From NCBI RefSeq assembly GCF_003614885.1, contig NZ_QZMS01000007.1, positions 2,232,001 through 2,296,000 of the forward strand: a DNA stretch of 64,000 nt. Reading direction: 5' to 3'. The translations under genes and the position numbers were made by a program. The notes beneath the pieces were generated by a model. The model saw nothing but the letters and a program-made list of their open reading frames with translations, was not told the DNA's origin and made no database searches. Positions 26,059 to 37,491 of the stretch are shown here, piece after piece. The stretch's first letter is position 1. Each line of letters begins with the position of its first letter. The DNA comes from Photobacterium salinisoli. GTDB taxonomy: Bacteria; Pseudomonadota; Gammaproteobacteria; Enterobacterales; Vibrionaceae.

Positions 26059-27879
26059 TTAGCGCTTCGGTGAGTCCTGGCGCTGGTTCTCGTGATACAT
26101 AGCTTCGATCTGCTGATGATACCGCTGTTGAATCACCTTGCGGCGCAGCTTCTGCGTTGGCGTCAATTCTCCTTCATCCATGGAGAAGGCTTCGGGCAGT
26201 AAAGTGAACTTTTTTACCTGCTCGAACTTGGCGAGATCTTTTTGCAACTCGGCAATGCGCTTCTCGACCACGGCCACAATCTGGCTGTGCCTGAGCAACT
26301 CCAGACGGTTGTGATACTTAATATTCAATTCACGGGCGTGGTTTTCCAGTGTTTCATAACAAGGCACCACCAGGGCAGAAACAAATTTGCGGGCATCGGC
26401 AATCACCGCAATCTGCTCGATCATCGAATCCTTGCCGATCGCGCCCTCAATCACCTGAGGCGCAATATACTTACCGCCTGAGGTTTTCATCAGCTCCTTG
26501 ATCCTATCGGTGATGAAAAGATTTCCCTGTTCATCAAATTTCCCGGCATCACCGGTTTTCAGAAAGCCGTCCGCGGTAAAATTCGTCGCGGTTTCTTCCG
26601 CCAGCTTGTAGTAACCACGCATCACCATGGGCCCGCGCACCAGGATTTCACTGTTGTCGCCGATTTTCACTTCCGCGCCGGGCATCAGGGTGCCAATTGA
26701 ATCGGCATTAAAACCAATATCATCCCAGCAGGAGACGGTCGCCGTGGTTTCCGTCATCCCGTAACCCAGTTTGACGTTGATGCCTATAGCATGAAAAAAA
26801 CGTCCGATACCGGCATCCAGCTTGGCACCACCGCACGGCATGAACTTGATGCGTCCGCCCAGCACGTCACGCAGCGTTGACAGCACCAGTTTGTCAGCCG
26901 CTTTATGGGCGATGTTTAACCAGAGCGCCGATCGGCGGTTCTGCTGGCGGCAAGTCGCCATACGGTGACCAACAGCCAGTGCGGCGTGAAACAGCGCCCG
27001 GCGGTGCAACGGGGCTTTGGCCACTTTGGCCTGCACTGCACTGTAGATTTTCTCGTAAACACGCGGCACCGCCGACATCACATTCGGACGCACTTCCACC
27101 AGCGCCTCTCGCACAGCATTGGTGTCGGTCAGGTAGCAGTTGATACCGCCGCGGTGCAGCACATAGAAAGTCCAGGCACGTTCGAACACATGGGATAATG
27201 GCAGAAAACACAAGGAGACATCCCCTTCGCTCAGTGCCAGCTTCTGATCATGGCCCTGCAGCTGCGCGGCAATATTGGCATAATCGAGCATCACCCCTTT
27301 GGGCGTGCCTGTGGTACCTGAGGTGTAGATCAGCGTCAGCAAATCATCCATCCGGCACTCTGCCAGACGGGCCTGGAGCGCCTCTTCATCCCCTTTTGTG
27401 GCCTGGGCGACAAACTGCTCGTAATCACACACCAGAGCATGATCGGCATGGTCATTGGCCCCATCCATCAGCACGATACGTTCCAGCTGCGGGCACTCTG
27501 CCGCTATCTGCAATACCGCGTCCAGCTGAGCAGCTTCGCCCACGAACAGCACCTTGATGTCGGCGTTATTGATAATATAGGCTGCCTGCTGAGCGGTACT
27601 GGTCGGATAAATCGGCACCGTCACCCCGCGCAGGAACAAGGTTGACAGATCGGCAACCGTCCAGCGGGCCATATTGGGCGAAAAGATCCCGACCTTATCC
27701 TGAACGCCGACGCCCTGAGCCAGCAACGCCAATGAGAGCTGGTGAATCTGTTCACCCAGTGTCTGCCAGCTGATATCCCGCCACTGGCCATCGTGATGAT
27801 AACGCAGCGCAATGCGGCTCCCTAAACGGGCGATCTGGTGCTGAATACGGTGAACTATGTGGTAGTCAAGTTGTGACAT
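26059..27879 (-). CDS. AMP-binding long-chain acyl-CoA synthetase-like protein
   Basis: This 606-residue ANL-superfamily adenylating enzyme would form an acyl-adenylate and then an acyl-CoA. Motifs are [16 protein letters not shown] (AMP/P-loop, near residue 185), [11 protein letters not shown], and [20 protein letters not shown] with [15 protein letters not shown] (A8 hinge and catalytic lysine region). The length of about 600 fits the FAA1/LACS-like (COG1022) group rather than FadD. A homologue sits at this same place, between ilvI and leuO, in Vibrio cholerae. The start could be 27879 ([12 protein letters not shown]) or 27894; the ribosome sites of both are weak. The true substrate chain length is unknown. 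Confidence 0.85.
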   Translation of the reverse strand: MSQLDYHIVHRIQHQIARLGSRIALRYHHDGQWRDISWQTLGEQIHQLSLALLAQGVGVQDKVGIFSPNMARWTVADLSTLFLRGVTVPIYPTSTAQQAAYIINNADIKVLFVGEAAQLDAVLQIAAECPQLERIVLMDGANDHADHALVCDYEQFVAQATKGDEEALQARLAECRMDDLLTLIYTSGTTGTPKGVMLDYANIAAQLQGHDQKLALSEGDVSLCFLPLSHVFERAWTFYVLHRGGINCYLTDTNAVREALVEVRPNVMSAVPRVYEKIYSAVQAKVAKAPLHRRALFHAALAVGHRMATCRQQNRRSALWLNIAHKAADKLVLSTLRDVLGGRIKFMPCGGAKLDAGIGRFFHAIGINVKLGYGMTETTATVSCWDDIGFNADSIGTLMPGAEVKIGDNSEILVRGPMVMRGYYKLAEETATNFTADGFLKTGDAGKFDEQGNLFITDRIKELMKTSGGKYIAPQVIEGAIGKDSMIEQIAVIADARKFVSALVVPCYETLENHARELNIKYHNRLELLRHSQIVAVVEKRIAELQKDLAKFEQVKKFTLLPEAFSMDEGELTPTQKLRRKVIQQRYHQQIEAMYHENQRQDSPKR

Positions 27880-28058
27880 AAACGGCTCTGTCATGAAATT
27901 AGCTTACAGCTGTTCGCTGAAGGAGCGGAAAGTCTACTGATCGGACGTCAAAAGGCAACAGAGATCATCTGCGTGAAAGGCAGAATGCTGCATGGCTCTC
28001 ACTCCTTAAGATGACATAAACCCATTCGGCGACAATCCGCACTCACATTCAGAGCCAA

Positions 28059-28096
28059 AAAAAGAAACGGCTGTTTCTCCGGAGAGAAATAGCCGT
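28059..28096 (-). terminator. leuO terminator
   Basis: On the minus strand ACGGCT-A-TTTCTC and GAGAAA-C-AGCCGT make a 12-bp stem with one mismatch. It is followed by TTTCTTTTTTT, starting 27 bp after the leuO stop. Confidence 0.88.
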
Positions 28097-28122
28097 ATTC
28101 AGCACAGTAAGCTTAGCGAAAC

Positions 28123-29079
28123 TTAACAGATAACTTGATCACAGATAGCCAGTAGCTGTTCGCGCAGCCACTGATGGCCCTTGTCCTTTTGCGACGAGTC
28201 ATGCCAGCTCAGGTAGCCGCTGATGGTCTTATTTGCAAACGGCAGAGTCATCAACTGGAGCGACAAGGTATCCGCCATGGATTGCGCCAGCCACTTCGGC
28301 ATCACGGCAATCAGATCAGACTGGCCGACGACATACATCATATTGCTCAGGCTGCCGCCCTGATAGGCAATCTGGCAGCCCGGCACCTGATGATAGACGG
28401 CTTCGGCAAACCCGCGGGCCCCCTGCACCGGCTGCAGCACCGCATGCTTTTCAGCTACAAACTCATCGGCACTCAGCGCCCCCTGAATACGCGGGTGGTT
28501 ACCGGCAGCGACCACAACCAACTCGTCTTTAAATAATTCAGTCGACGTGAAGCCCTGATCATCAAAGCGCAGATAATCGATTACGAAATCCAGCTCCTGA
28601 TAGCGCAGTTTCTGCACCATGTCACTTTCGATTCCCGCTTCCAGGGCCACCTGTGCTTTGGGCGCCAGATCGCCCAGCTGCCGCAGGATGTGAGGGGCGA
28701 AACGGATGTCCAGCGGATTACACACCGCCAGGCGGAACAAGCGGTTCGAGGTTTCCGGCAGGAAAGTCGAAGACGGCAGTTCATTTTTAATAAGCTGCAG
28801 CGCCTGACGCACAGGGCCGAATAATTGCTTGGCTCGGGTGGTTGGCTGGATGCCTCTTCCATGGCGAATGAACAGCTCATCATCAAAGGTTGTTTTCAGT
28901 CGTGCAACGGCATTACTCACCGCTGGCTGAGACATACCCAGGTTATGTGCTGCTCGGGTGATATTCTGCTCCTGCATCACCGCATCAAATACTGTCAGCA
29001 AATTCAGATCCACATTCCGTAGGCTCAGGCCCATGGAAAGATTTTCTGCTGCTTGGAAAGACATACCTCTACGCGCCAT
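28123..29079 (-). CDS. leuO: LysR-family regulator LeuO
   Basis: The 318-residue LysR-type regulator has the HTH at about residues 22-80. Its segment DLNLLTVFDAVMQEQNITRA and the following MSQPAVSNAVARLK are almost identical to enteric LeuO. LeuO is an H-NS antagonist and broad regulator, linked in enterics to leuABCD and in vibrios to acid tolerance, biofilm and porin genes. Start 29079 has AGAGG 6 bp upstream. The upstream 320 bp are very AT-rich, as expected for H-NS/LeuO control. The leu operon is about 2.4 kb away. Confidence 0.95.
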   Translation of the reverse strand: MARRGMSFQAAENLSMGLSLRNVDLNLLTVFDAVMQEQNITRAAHNLGMSQPAVSNAVARLKTTFDDELFIRHGRGIQPTTRAKQLFGPVRQALQLIKNELPSSTFLPETSNRLFRLAVCNPLDIRFAPHILRQLGDLAPKAQVALEAGIESDMVQKLRYQELDFVIDYLRFDDQGFTSTELFKDELVVVAAGNHPRIQGALSADEFVAEKHAVLQPVQGARGFAEAVYHQVPGCQIAYQGGSLSNMMYVVGQSDLIAVMPKWLAQSMADTLSLQLMTLPFANKTISGYLSWHDSSQKDKGHQWLREQLLAICDQVIC

Positions 29080-29399
29080 TTCTGACCTCTTCTTCGAATA
29101 ATCCTGAGAGTCTTGCTCCCGCTAACCAGGGCACAACACCCTCACATACCCATTAGAAAACTGGGGGTAATCAGTATTATTCAAAAGAATGATGACACCA
29201 ATACCCTGAGAGTGACCAACCGGGTTCTAACAGTATGATATAGGTCAATATTGAACGATAGTCCAAACAAAAACAAGCAGATAAATTCGTTATAAAAATA
29301 TCTAAAAGGATATAAAACAATATGACTAAAGATGAATTTCAATTACTTAGAAGGGAATCAGACTCCTGACGCGCCAGCCACGCCAGGAAGAAAAGGTGA
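29080..29399. promoter_or_regulatory. AT-rich leuO upstream region
   Basis: This 320-bp gap is much more AT-rich than its flanks, with A/T tracts at about 29250-29350. It carries the leuO promoter and is suited to H-NS and LeuO binding (known for leuO in enterics). No additional gene is supported. A weak CCTG/CAGG hairpin near 29365-29390 may end the glycosyltransferase operon. Confidence 0.45.
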
Positions 29400-30512
29400 T
29401 CAATAACTCCCAGTGATTAATGAACGCTCACTGGATATCCCGCCGTCTGAGCCAAAATCCGCCACGGTTTCAAGGACAGGCTCCGGGAAGCTGACAGGTT
29501 CCCAGAGTGACTGGCACAGCGCGTCTACTGGCGGGCGGTTTTCCTCCTGTAACCAACGGGTAACCGCCAGCGCTACATCCGGCCAGATAACCTGACCCGG
29601 CGAATGGCTGTCAAGCCAGTTACGTAACGCAGCGGCATCCAGTGAATGCATACCAACCGCCAACCCCATCATCTCGAGCGTCGCCACATTGCTCAGCTGC
29701 TCGTACTGGCCCTGCAAGGGTTTGAGCAACAATTTCTTGCCCAGTGCGATGGCTTCGGACGGCAGTTCAAAGCCGCCGTTCGCAATCACACCGTCACACA
29801 CGGCTAATCGCTGATGAAAACCTGTCCGGCTCAGTGTGCAGACCTGTACATTGTCCTGTTGATAATTGTGCCGCACAGACGGGTGATAACAGTAAAACGT
29901 CACCGCGGAAAAGCGGGACAACATCTCCAGCACTTTATCCAGCGCTTCAAAAGGCAGGTACACCAGTATTGAGCCATCGGATTGTGCCGGTACAGCGGTA
30001 TGCTGAGGCACAATCGGCGGCAGGATCGGAGCGCCGAAATGGTACCAGTGCAGACCCAATGGCTGATCCGTCGGCGCAAAATAGCGGATCAGCTTTCTGT
30101 CCAGCCAGTTTTCCCCTTCTTTAGGCACGTCATACAAAAACGCGCTCTGATGACTGAGTCCCAGGCTGGGGATCCCCTGCCGGCGGGCGGCCCAGGCGGA
30201 AACCGGCTCAAAGTCATTGATCACCAGATCATAGCCGGACAAATCCATGGCCTTGACCTCCCGCCAGAAATTCCGCAGTGAATTACGCCGGAACGTTTTC
30301 CAGTGGCTCACCTTGCCGTGCTCTGTGATAAAAGTCAGCCCTTGGGAGGTGTGATAATCGCCGAAACACGCCATATCAAAATAGTGTTCAGCAGGACGGC
30401 CGGAGAAATGGAAATCCACACTCACGCCAAGCTGAGAAAAAGCTCTGGCCATTTCTCTGGCCCGGGAAATATGGCCGTTACCGGTTCCTTGTACGCCGTA
30501 AAGTATCTTCAT
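29400..30512 (-). CDS. MJ1255/VC2487-family glycosyltransferase
   Basis: The 370-residue predicted cytosolic or membrane-associated glycosyltransferase (GT-B fold) has the signature start MKILYGVQGTGNGHISRA, where GxGNGH is the diphosphonucleotide-sugar/glycosyltransferase N-terminal motif. The C-terminal sugar-nucleotide part is CDGVIANGGFELPSEAIALG. A homologue lies at this position near leuO in V. cholerae (VC2487). The sugar donor and acceptor are unknown. Its ATG overlaps the stop of the PAP2 phosphatase gene by 4 bp (ATGA), so the two are translationally coupled. A role in lipid-linked sugar or envelope chemistry is plausible but inferred. Confidence 0.85.
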   Translation of the reverse strand: MKILYGVQGTGNGHISRAREMARAFSQLGVSVDFHFSGRPAEHYFDMACFGDYHTSQGLTFITEHGKVSHWKTFRRNSLRNFWREVKAMDLSGYDLVINDFEPVSAWAARRQGIPSLGLSHQSAFLYDVPKEGENWLDRKLIRYFAPTDQPLGLHWYHFGAPILPPIVPQHTAVPAQSDGSILVYLPFEALDKVLEMLSRFSAVTFYCYHPSVRHNYQQDNVQVCTLSRTGFHQRLAVCDGVIANGGFELPSEAIALGKKLLLKPLQGQYEQLSNVATLEMMGLAVGMHSLDAAALRNWLDSHSPGQVIWPDVALAVTRWLQEENRPPVDALCQSLWEPVSFPEPVLETVADFGSDGGISSERSLITGSY

Positions 30513-31024
30513 ATCGCCCCCTTGACGATATCAAAGCACATCATGCCCAGCAAAGCGCCTGCCACAATGTCGGTAATGAAATGCACACCCAGCAGCACAC
30601 GGGAAAATCCGATCAGGATTGCCCAGGGCCAGACCAGCCAGGCTACGGCCGGGTAATAGGTAGAAATTAAAGACGCCATCAGAAAAGCAGCGGCAGTGTG
30701 CCCGGACGGCAGGCTGTATTTGTCAGAAGGTTGAATAAAACTGGGTAGCTGCGCCGGACGGTTGCGTTTGAAGGTGTTTTTCAACAGCAGGTAGACAGGC
30801 AATTCCAACAGGAATGCCAGTAATCCCAGGCCTAATACCTGACTGCCCTGTTGCCGGTCAAACACCCAGGCCAGCAAGCCGAACAGTAAGTACAAAGGCC
30901 CGTCGCCCGAACGGGAGACTATCCGGCTCAGTGTCGCCACCGGCTGATTAAAGCGGTGACACAGACATAAACTGGAAAAGGCGTAATCAAAGCGCTGGAT
31001 AGGTACTAGTACAGTCACTGCCAT
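30509..31024 (-). CDS. PAP2-family membrane phosphatase (PgpB/lipid phosphatase-like)
   Basis: The 171-residue membrane enzyme of the PAP2 superfamily has the three catalytic motifs in order: KNTFKRNRP near residue 82, SLPSGHTAAA near 104, and SRVLLGVHFITD near 140. About five hydrophobic segments surround them. Such enzymes dephosphorylate phosphatidate, PGP or undecaprenyl pyrophosphate at the periplasmic face. AGGAGA lies about 9 bp upstream of ATG 31024. It is followed by the coupled glycosyltransferase gene, so the pair may process a phosphorylated or lipid-linked sugar intermediate. Confidence 0.88.
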   Translation of the reverse strand: MAVTVLVPIQRFDYAFSSLCLCHRFNQPVATLSRIVSRSGDGPLYLLFGLLAWVFDRQQGSQVLGLGLLAFLLELPVYLLLKNTFKRNRPAQLPSFIQPSDKYSLPSGHTAAAFLMASLISTYYPAVAWLVWPWAILIGFSRVLLGVHFITDIVAGALLGMMCFDIVKGAI

Positions 31025-31251
31025 AGCACTATTCTCCTCTTAACCTGTGCAGCCAGATTAAGAAGCGGATATGACATCCGGGTGACGATTTCGAGGAAGG
31101 ATAATGACAATCGCCGTCTTTGCGCTGGCGGTGGGGTCAGGTACGGCTGTGCGCTAGCCACGGGTCTGTGACAGCCACTGCTCGACTAGTACCAAAGCGG
31201 GTCTGGCTCCCCTGCTCTCCTATTGAAAATGCATAAAGATACAATTATCGC

Positions 31252-31279
31252 TTGACGCTAGTCTGTACAATTTGATATT
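31252..31279 (+). promoter_or_regulatory. leu operon promoter
   Basis: TTGACG (31252-31257) and GATATT (31274-31279) with 16 bp between them fit a sigma-70 promoter about 35 bp upstream of the leuL start. Confidence 0.65.
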
Positions 31280-31314
31280 CCTTTGGTCAACAACACAGCG
31301 GATCAAAAATTACA

Positions 31315-31380
31315 ATGCAAACACAATTCACTCTTCTACTCAGCCTACTCCTTCTCGTGACCAGTCGCGTGGGTAGCTGA
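31315..31380 (+). CDS. leuL: leu operon leader peptide LeuL
   Basis: The 21-codon leader begins MQTQF and contains seven leucine codons in LLLSLLLL (CTT CTA CTC AGC CTA CTC CTT CTC). Ribosome stalling there at low charged tRNA-Leu favours an antiterminator and lets leuABCD be read. It lies between a good promoter and an attenuator hairpin. No strong ribosome site is visible, which is usual for leaders. Confidence 0.9.
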   Translation: MQTQFTLLLSLLLLVTSRVGS

Positions 31381-31411
31381 TGGGTGAAATTCACCGCTAA
31401 ACATTCAGATT

Positions 31412-31436
31412 AACCCGCGCCCAAGCGCGGGTTTTT
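31412..31436 (+). terminator. leu operon attenuator
   Basis: AACCCGCGC/GCGCGGGTT form a perfect 9-bp stem with a CCAA loop and a T run, 32 bp after the leuL stop. GGGT and flanking bases near the end of leuL can pair with ACCCGCGC as an alternative antiterminator. Confidence 0.9.
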
Positions 31437-31509
31437 CGTATAAAGGCCCGGCGTACAGGACGCGACCCAGCCATCATAGACAGGCAGGCCAACTAAAAAG
31501 GAAGCAATC

Positions 31510-34154
<2,645 letters not shown>

Positions 34155-34180
34155 GCCGAACGACGAGGAGCAAACGAGCA

Positions 34181-35620
34181 ATGTCAAACACAACACACAC
34201 AGCCAAAACGCTGTACGAAAAAGTTTATGATGCCCATGTCGTGGTGGCTGCCGAAGGTGAAAACCCGATTCTGTATATCGACCGCCACCTGGTGCACGAA
34301 GTCACCTCACCGCAGGCCTTTGACGGTTTGCGTGAGAAAGGCCGCCAGGTTCGCCAGACAGGCAAAACTTTCGCCACCATGGATCATAACGTGTCGACGC
34401 AGACCAAAGACATCAATGCGTCAGGCGAGATGGCCCGTATCCAGATGGAAACCCTGGCCAAGAACTGTAAAGATTTCGGCGTCACCCTGTATGATCTGAA
34501 CCACAAATACCAGGGCATCGTCCATGTCATGGGGCCTGAGCTGGGTATTACCCTGCCGGGCATGACTATCGTGTGCGGCGATTCCCACACCGCCACCCAT
34601 GGTGCGTTCGGCGCGCTGGCCTTTGGTATCGGGACTTCTGAAGTTGAGCACGTGCTGGCGACCCAGACCCTGAAACAAGCCCGGGCCAAAACCATGAAGA
34701 TTGAAGTCAGAGGCAAAGTCGCCCCTGGCATCACAGCCAAAGACATTATTCTGGCGATCATCGGCAAGACCACAGCTGCCGGCGGTACGGGTCATGTGGT
34801 GGAGTTCTGCGGTGAAGCGATTACCGATCTGAGCATGGAAGGCCGGATGACGGTCTGTAATATGGCGATCGAGCTGGGTGCCAAAGCCGGCCTGATTGCA
34901 CCGGATCAAACCACTTTTGACTACATCAAAGGCCGTCACTTCTCACCCACCGACGCCAATTTTGACGCCGCCGTGGAATACTGGAAGACCCTGAAATCCG
35001 ACCCCGACGCACAGTTCGACCAGGTGTTCACCTTGGATGCCAGAGACATTAAACCTCAGGTCACCTGGGGCACCAACCCGGGTCAGGTCATTGCCATTGA
35101 TGAGCCGATTCCGGCACCGGACAGCTTCAGCGATGCGGTTGAGCGCTCTTCTGCCGCCAAAGCACTGGCCTACATGGGCCTGGAAGCAGGTAAAAAACTG
35201 GCCGATTTCCCGATTGATAAAGTCTTCATCGGTTCTTGCACCAACTCCCGCATTGAAGATATGCGAGCCGCCGCCGCTGTTGCCAAAGGCCGCAAAGTGG
35301 CTCCCCATGTACAGGCGCTGGTGGTGCCCGGCTCTGAGCAGGTCAAAGCACAGGCCGAGCAGGAAGGGCTGGACAAGATCTTCATCGAAGCCGGTTTTGA
35401 ATGGCGCCTGCCAGGCTGCTCTATGTGTCTGGCGATGAACAACGACCGTCTGGGGCCTGGGGAGCGCTGCGCCTCGACCAGTAACCGTAACTTTGAAGGT
35501 CGCCAGGGCCGCGATGGCCGCACTCACCTGGTGAGCCCGGCGATGGCCGCTGCCGCCGCCTGTGCCGGTCATTTCGTGGATATCCGCGAGCTGGACCAAG
35601 CCACCGTCGCCACCGCCTAA
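34181..35620 (+). CDS. leuC: 3-isopropylmalate dehydratase, large subunit
   Basis: The large subunit of isopropylmalate isomerase (479 residues) interconverts 2- and 3-isopropylmalate with LeuD. The [4Fe-4S] cysteines are in [15 protein letters not shown] (near residue 353) and [15 protein letters not shown] (near 415), as in the aconitase superfamily. The N-terminus is slightly longer than some relatives. It is the third gene of leuABCD; GAGGAG lies upstream of the ATG at 34181. Confidence 0.97.
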   Translation: MSNTTHTAKTLYEKVYDAHVVVAAEGENPILYIDRHLVHEVTSPQAFDGLREKGRQVRQTGKTFATMDHNVSTQTKDINASGEMARIQMETLAKNCKDFGVTLYDLNHKYQGIVHVMGPELGITLPGMTIVCGDSHTATHGAFGALAFGIGTSEVEHVLATQTLKQARAKTMKIEVRGKVAPGITAKDIILAIIGKTTAAGGTGHVVEFCGEAITDLSMEGRMTVCNMAIELGAKAGLIAPDQTTFDYIKGRHFSPTDANFDAAVEYWKTLKSDPDAQFDQVFTLDARDIKPQVTWGTNPGQVIAIDEPIPAPDSFSDAVERSSAAKALAYMGLEAGKKLADFPIDKVFIGSCTNSRIEDMRAAAAVAKGRKVAPHVQALVVPGSEQVKAQAEQEGLDKIFIEAGFEWRLPGCSMCLAMNNDRLGPGERCASTSNRNFEGRQGRDGRTHLVSPAMAAAAACAGHFVDIRELDQATVATA

Positions 35621-35637
35621 TCTGAGAGGGAACAAAC

Positions 35638-36240
35638 ATGGCAGGAATCAAACAACACACAGGACTGGTGGTGCCGCTGGATGCCGCGAACGTCGACACT
35701 GACGCCATCATTCCAAAGCAGTTTTTGCAAAAAGTGAACCGCACCGGTTTCGGTAAGCACCTGTTTCACGACTGGCGCTTTCTCGATGACGCAGGCGAAC
35801 AGCCCAATCCGGCGTTCGTTCTGAACCAACCGCGCTATCAGGGCGCCAGTATTCTGCTGGCCCGCGAAAACTTCGGCTGCGGCTCATCACGTGAGCACGC
35901 GCCCTGGGCACTGGCTGACTACGGCATCAAAATTATCATTGCGCCGAGCTTTGCCGATATTTTCTACGGCAACTCCATTAATAACCAAATGGTGCCTGTA
36001 CGCCTGACCGATGCCGAAGTCGATGAGATCTTCCAGTATGTCGAGGCCAACCAAGGCGCAGAGGTGACTGTGGATCTGGAAAGCATGACGGTCAGCGCCA
36101 ACGGCAAAACCTACAGCTTCGAGATTGACGAGTTCCGTCGTCACTGCCTGCTGAACGGTCTGGACAACATCGGCCTGACCCTGCAGCACGAAGATAAAAT
36201 CGCCGAGTATGAAAGTAAGATCCCGGCCTTTTTGGCCTGA
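35638..36240 (+). CDS. leuD: 3-isopropylmalate dehydratase, small subunit
   Basis: The 200-residue swivelling small subunit of isopropylmalate isomerase has [20 protein letters not shown] at the N-terminus. It has the conserved [20 protein letters not shown] near residue 80 and [18 protein letters not shown] near 105. It starts 17 bp after leuC and ends the leu operon, with a strong terminator 30 bp later. Confidence 0.97.
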   Translation: MAGIKQHTGLVVPLDAANVDTDAIIPKQFLQKVNRTGFGKHLFHDWRFLDDAGEQPNPAFVLNQPRYQGASILLARENFGCGSSREHAPWALADYGIKIIIAPSFADIFYGNSINNQMVPVRLTDAEVDEIFQYVEANQGAEVTVDLESMTVSANGKTYSFEIDEFRRHCLLNGLDNIGLTLQHEDKIAEYESKIPAFLA

Positions 36241-36269
36241 TCTATACTGTCAGTGCTGGCTGGCTCAGA

Positions 36270-36293
36270 CACCCTGCTCCGGCAGGGTGTTTT
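36270..36293 (+). terminator. leuABCD terminator
   Basis: CACCCTGC/GCAGGGTG form an 8-bp stem with a TCCG loop and a TTTTG tail, 29 bp after leuD. Confidence 0.92.
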
Positions 36294-36370
36294 GTTAAGC
36301 GCCCGCCATCGGAAAGAAACGCCTCCGGTTTCGGTCTGTTGAATATCAATCTTTTTACAGAGGTGTTCAC

Positions 36371-37171
36371 ATGTCTCCGTTACGCCAAACCCTGACCGTC
36401 TTGCTCCTGATGATACTGCTCAGCCTGTCTTCAACGACACTGGCCGCGCCCAAAGCCGATCTCTGGCCTTTCTGGCAAGCCAGTAACCCGGCCAGTACCG
36501 CAACAATTGACCACGCCATCTGGCAAGGCTTGATCAACGACTATCTGCTGGTCGCCCCCGAACAGACCCGCTTTCGTTATGCCGCCGTCAGGCAGCAAGA
36601 TAAAGCAGCGCTGTCCCGCTATCTGACCCGACTTGCCTCGCTGGATCCGCGCCGCTACAGCCGCAATGAGCAATTTGCCTACTGGGTAAACCTGTATAAC
36701 GCCCTGACGGTCAAAGTCATCCTGGACAACTATCCGGTCAGCTCGATCACCAAACTCGGCGGCATGTTCAGCTTCGGTCCCTGGGATGAAAAGCTGATCA
36801 CCATCAGCGGACAAAAACTGTCGCTCAACGATATTGAACACAGAATTTTGCGCCCTATCTGGCAGGACGAGCGTATTCACTATGTGGTGAACTGCGCCAG
36901 TTTAGGCTGCCCGGATCTGCTCCCTGACGTCATGCAGGCCGATAAACTGAACGAGCAACTGGACCAAGCCGCCAGACGCTTTATCAACAGCGACAAAGGG
37001 GTTGCTGTGCGCGGCCAGCGTGTTCGCCTGTCGTCAATTTATGACTGGTATCAGAGTGATTTCGGCACCCTGGCTGAGCTGCAAAAGCACCTGAATCAAT
37101 ACCTCACGCGGCCGGTGACACTGACATCCCCTAGCTATGATTACGACTGGCGACTCAATGAGCTCAAATAG
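36371..37171 (+). CDS. exported DUF547-domain protein
   Basis: The 266-residue protein has a signal peptide (hydrophobic core LLLMILLSLSSTTLA, cleavage near LAA) and a DUF547 domain from about residue 85. Conserved stretches are NEQFAYWVNLYNALTVKVIL, HYVVNCASLGCPDLLPD, and LSSIYDWYQSDFG. The conserved Cys pair (CASLGC) and polar residues suggest an enzyme-like periplasmic domain, but its activity is not known. ATG 36371 has AGAGG about 10 bp upstream. It is a single gene between the leu and thiBPQ operons; the order seems incidental. Confidence 0.85.
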   Translation: MSPLRQTLTVLLLMILLSLSSTTLAAPKADLWPFWQASNPASTATIDHAIWQGLINDYLLVAPEQTRFRYAAVRQQDKAALSRYLTRLASLDPRRYSRNEQFAYWVNLYNALTVKVILDNYPVSSITKLGGMFSFGPWDEKLITISGQKLSLNDIEHRILRPIWQDERIHYVVNCASLGCPDLLPDVMQADKLNEQLDQAARRFINSDKGVAVRGQRVRLSSIYDWYQSDFGTLAELQKHLNQYLTRPVTLTSPSYDYDWRLNELK

Positions 37172-37177
37172 CCTCAG

Positions 37178-37203
37178 CTGACAACTGACAACTGACAACT
37201 GAC
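37178..37203 (+). repeat. heptanucleotide tandem repeat CTGACAA
   Basis: CTGACAA occurs three times in a row plus a partial fourth (CTGAC), starting 6 bp after the DUF547 stop codon. It is outside coding sequence. Confidence 0.9.
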
Positions 37204-37277
37204 TAGCGCCTCAGGATTGCCCGCCGGCCGCAATTGTGGCTGGCAACCAGTGCCAGCCGCGTTTACAATGAGGGCCG

Positions 37278-37365
37278 TTCTCATGGGGAGTCTTAGGGCT
37301 GAGATCGTACGCTGTACGGGACCCATTGAACCTGAACCAGATCATGCTGGCGGAGGAATTGAGAA
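37278..37365 (+). promoter_or_regulatory. TPP riboswitch upstream of thiBPQ
   Basis: The thi box is clear: P1 stem TTCTCA (37278-37283) with TGAGAA (37360-37365), the GGGCTGAGA loop, GGGACCC, and TGAACCTGAACCAG followed by TCATGCTGGCGGAGGAA, all conserved thi-box elements. It senses thiamine pyrophosphate and should lower thiBPQ expression when TPP is high. Downstream, GGAA-A-GCACG (37379-37388) can pair with CGTGC-C-TTCC (37403-37412). A CCTGT/ACAGG hairpin (37463-37475) lies just before the AGGAG ribosome site. This points to a translation-type switch. Confidence 0.95.
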
Positions 37366-37491
37366 AAACTGAGAGTCAGGAAAGCACGCCTTTACCCCCT
37401 TTCGTGCCTTCCGGGATACCTTCCCTCTCACTCAACCCCGCGCCTTGAAGAAATCGGAATTCCCTGTTTGACAGGAACTCAGGAGCGCTTT

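Noticed and set aside
31104..31157. 17-codon plus-strand frame upstream of the leu promoter
   Set aside because: It has an AGGAAGG site, but it lies upstream of the promoter, is very short, and no leader function is apparent.
37178..37203. CRISPR-like repeat
   Set aside because: The 7-bp units are contiguous with no spacers and no cas genes are present; it is a simple tandem repeat.
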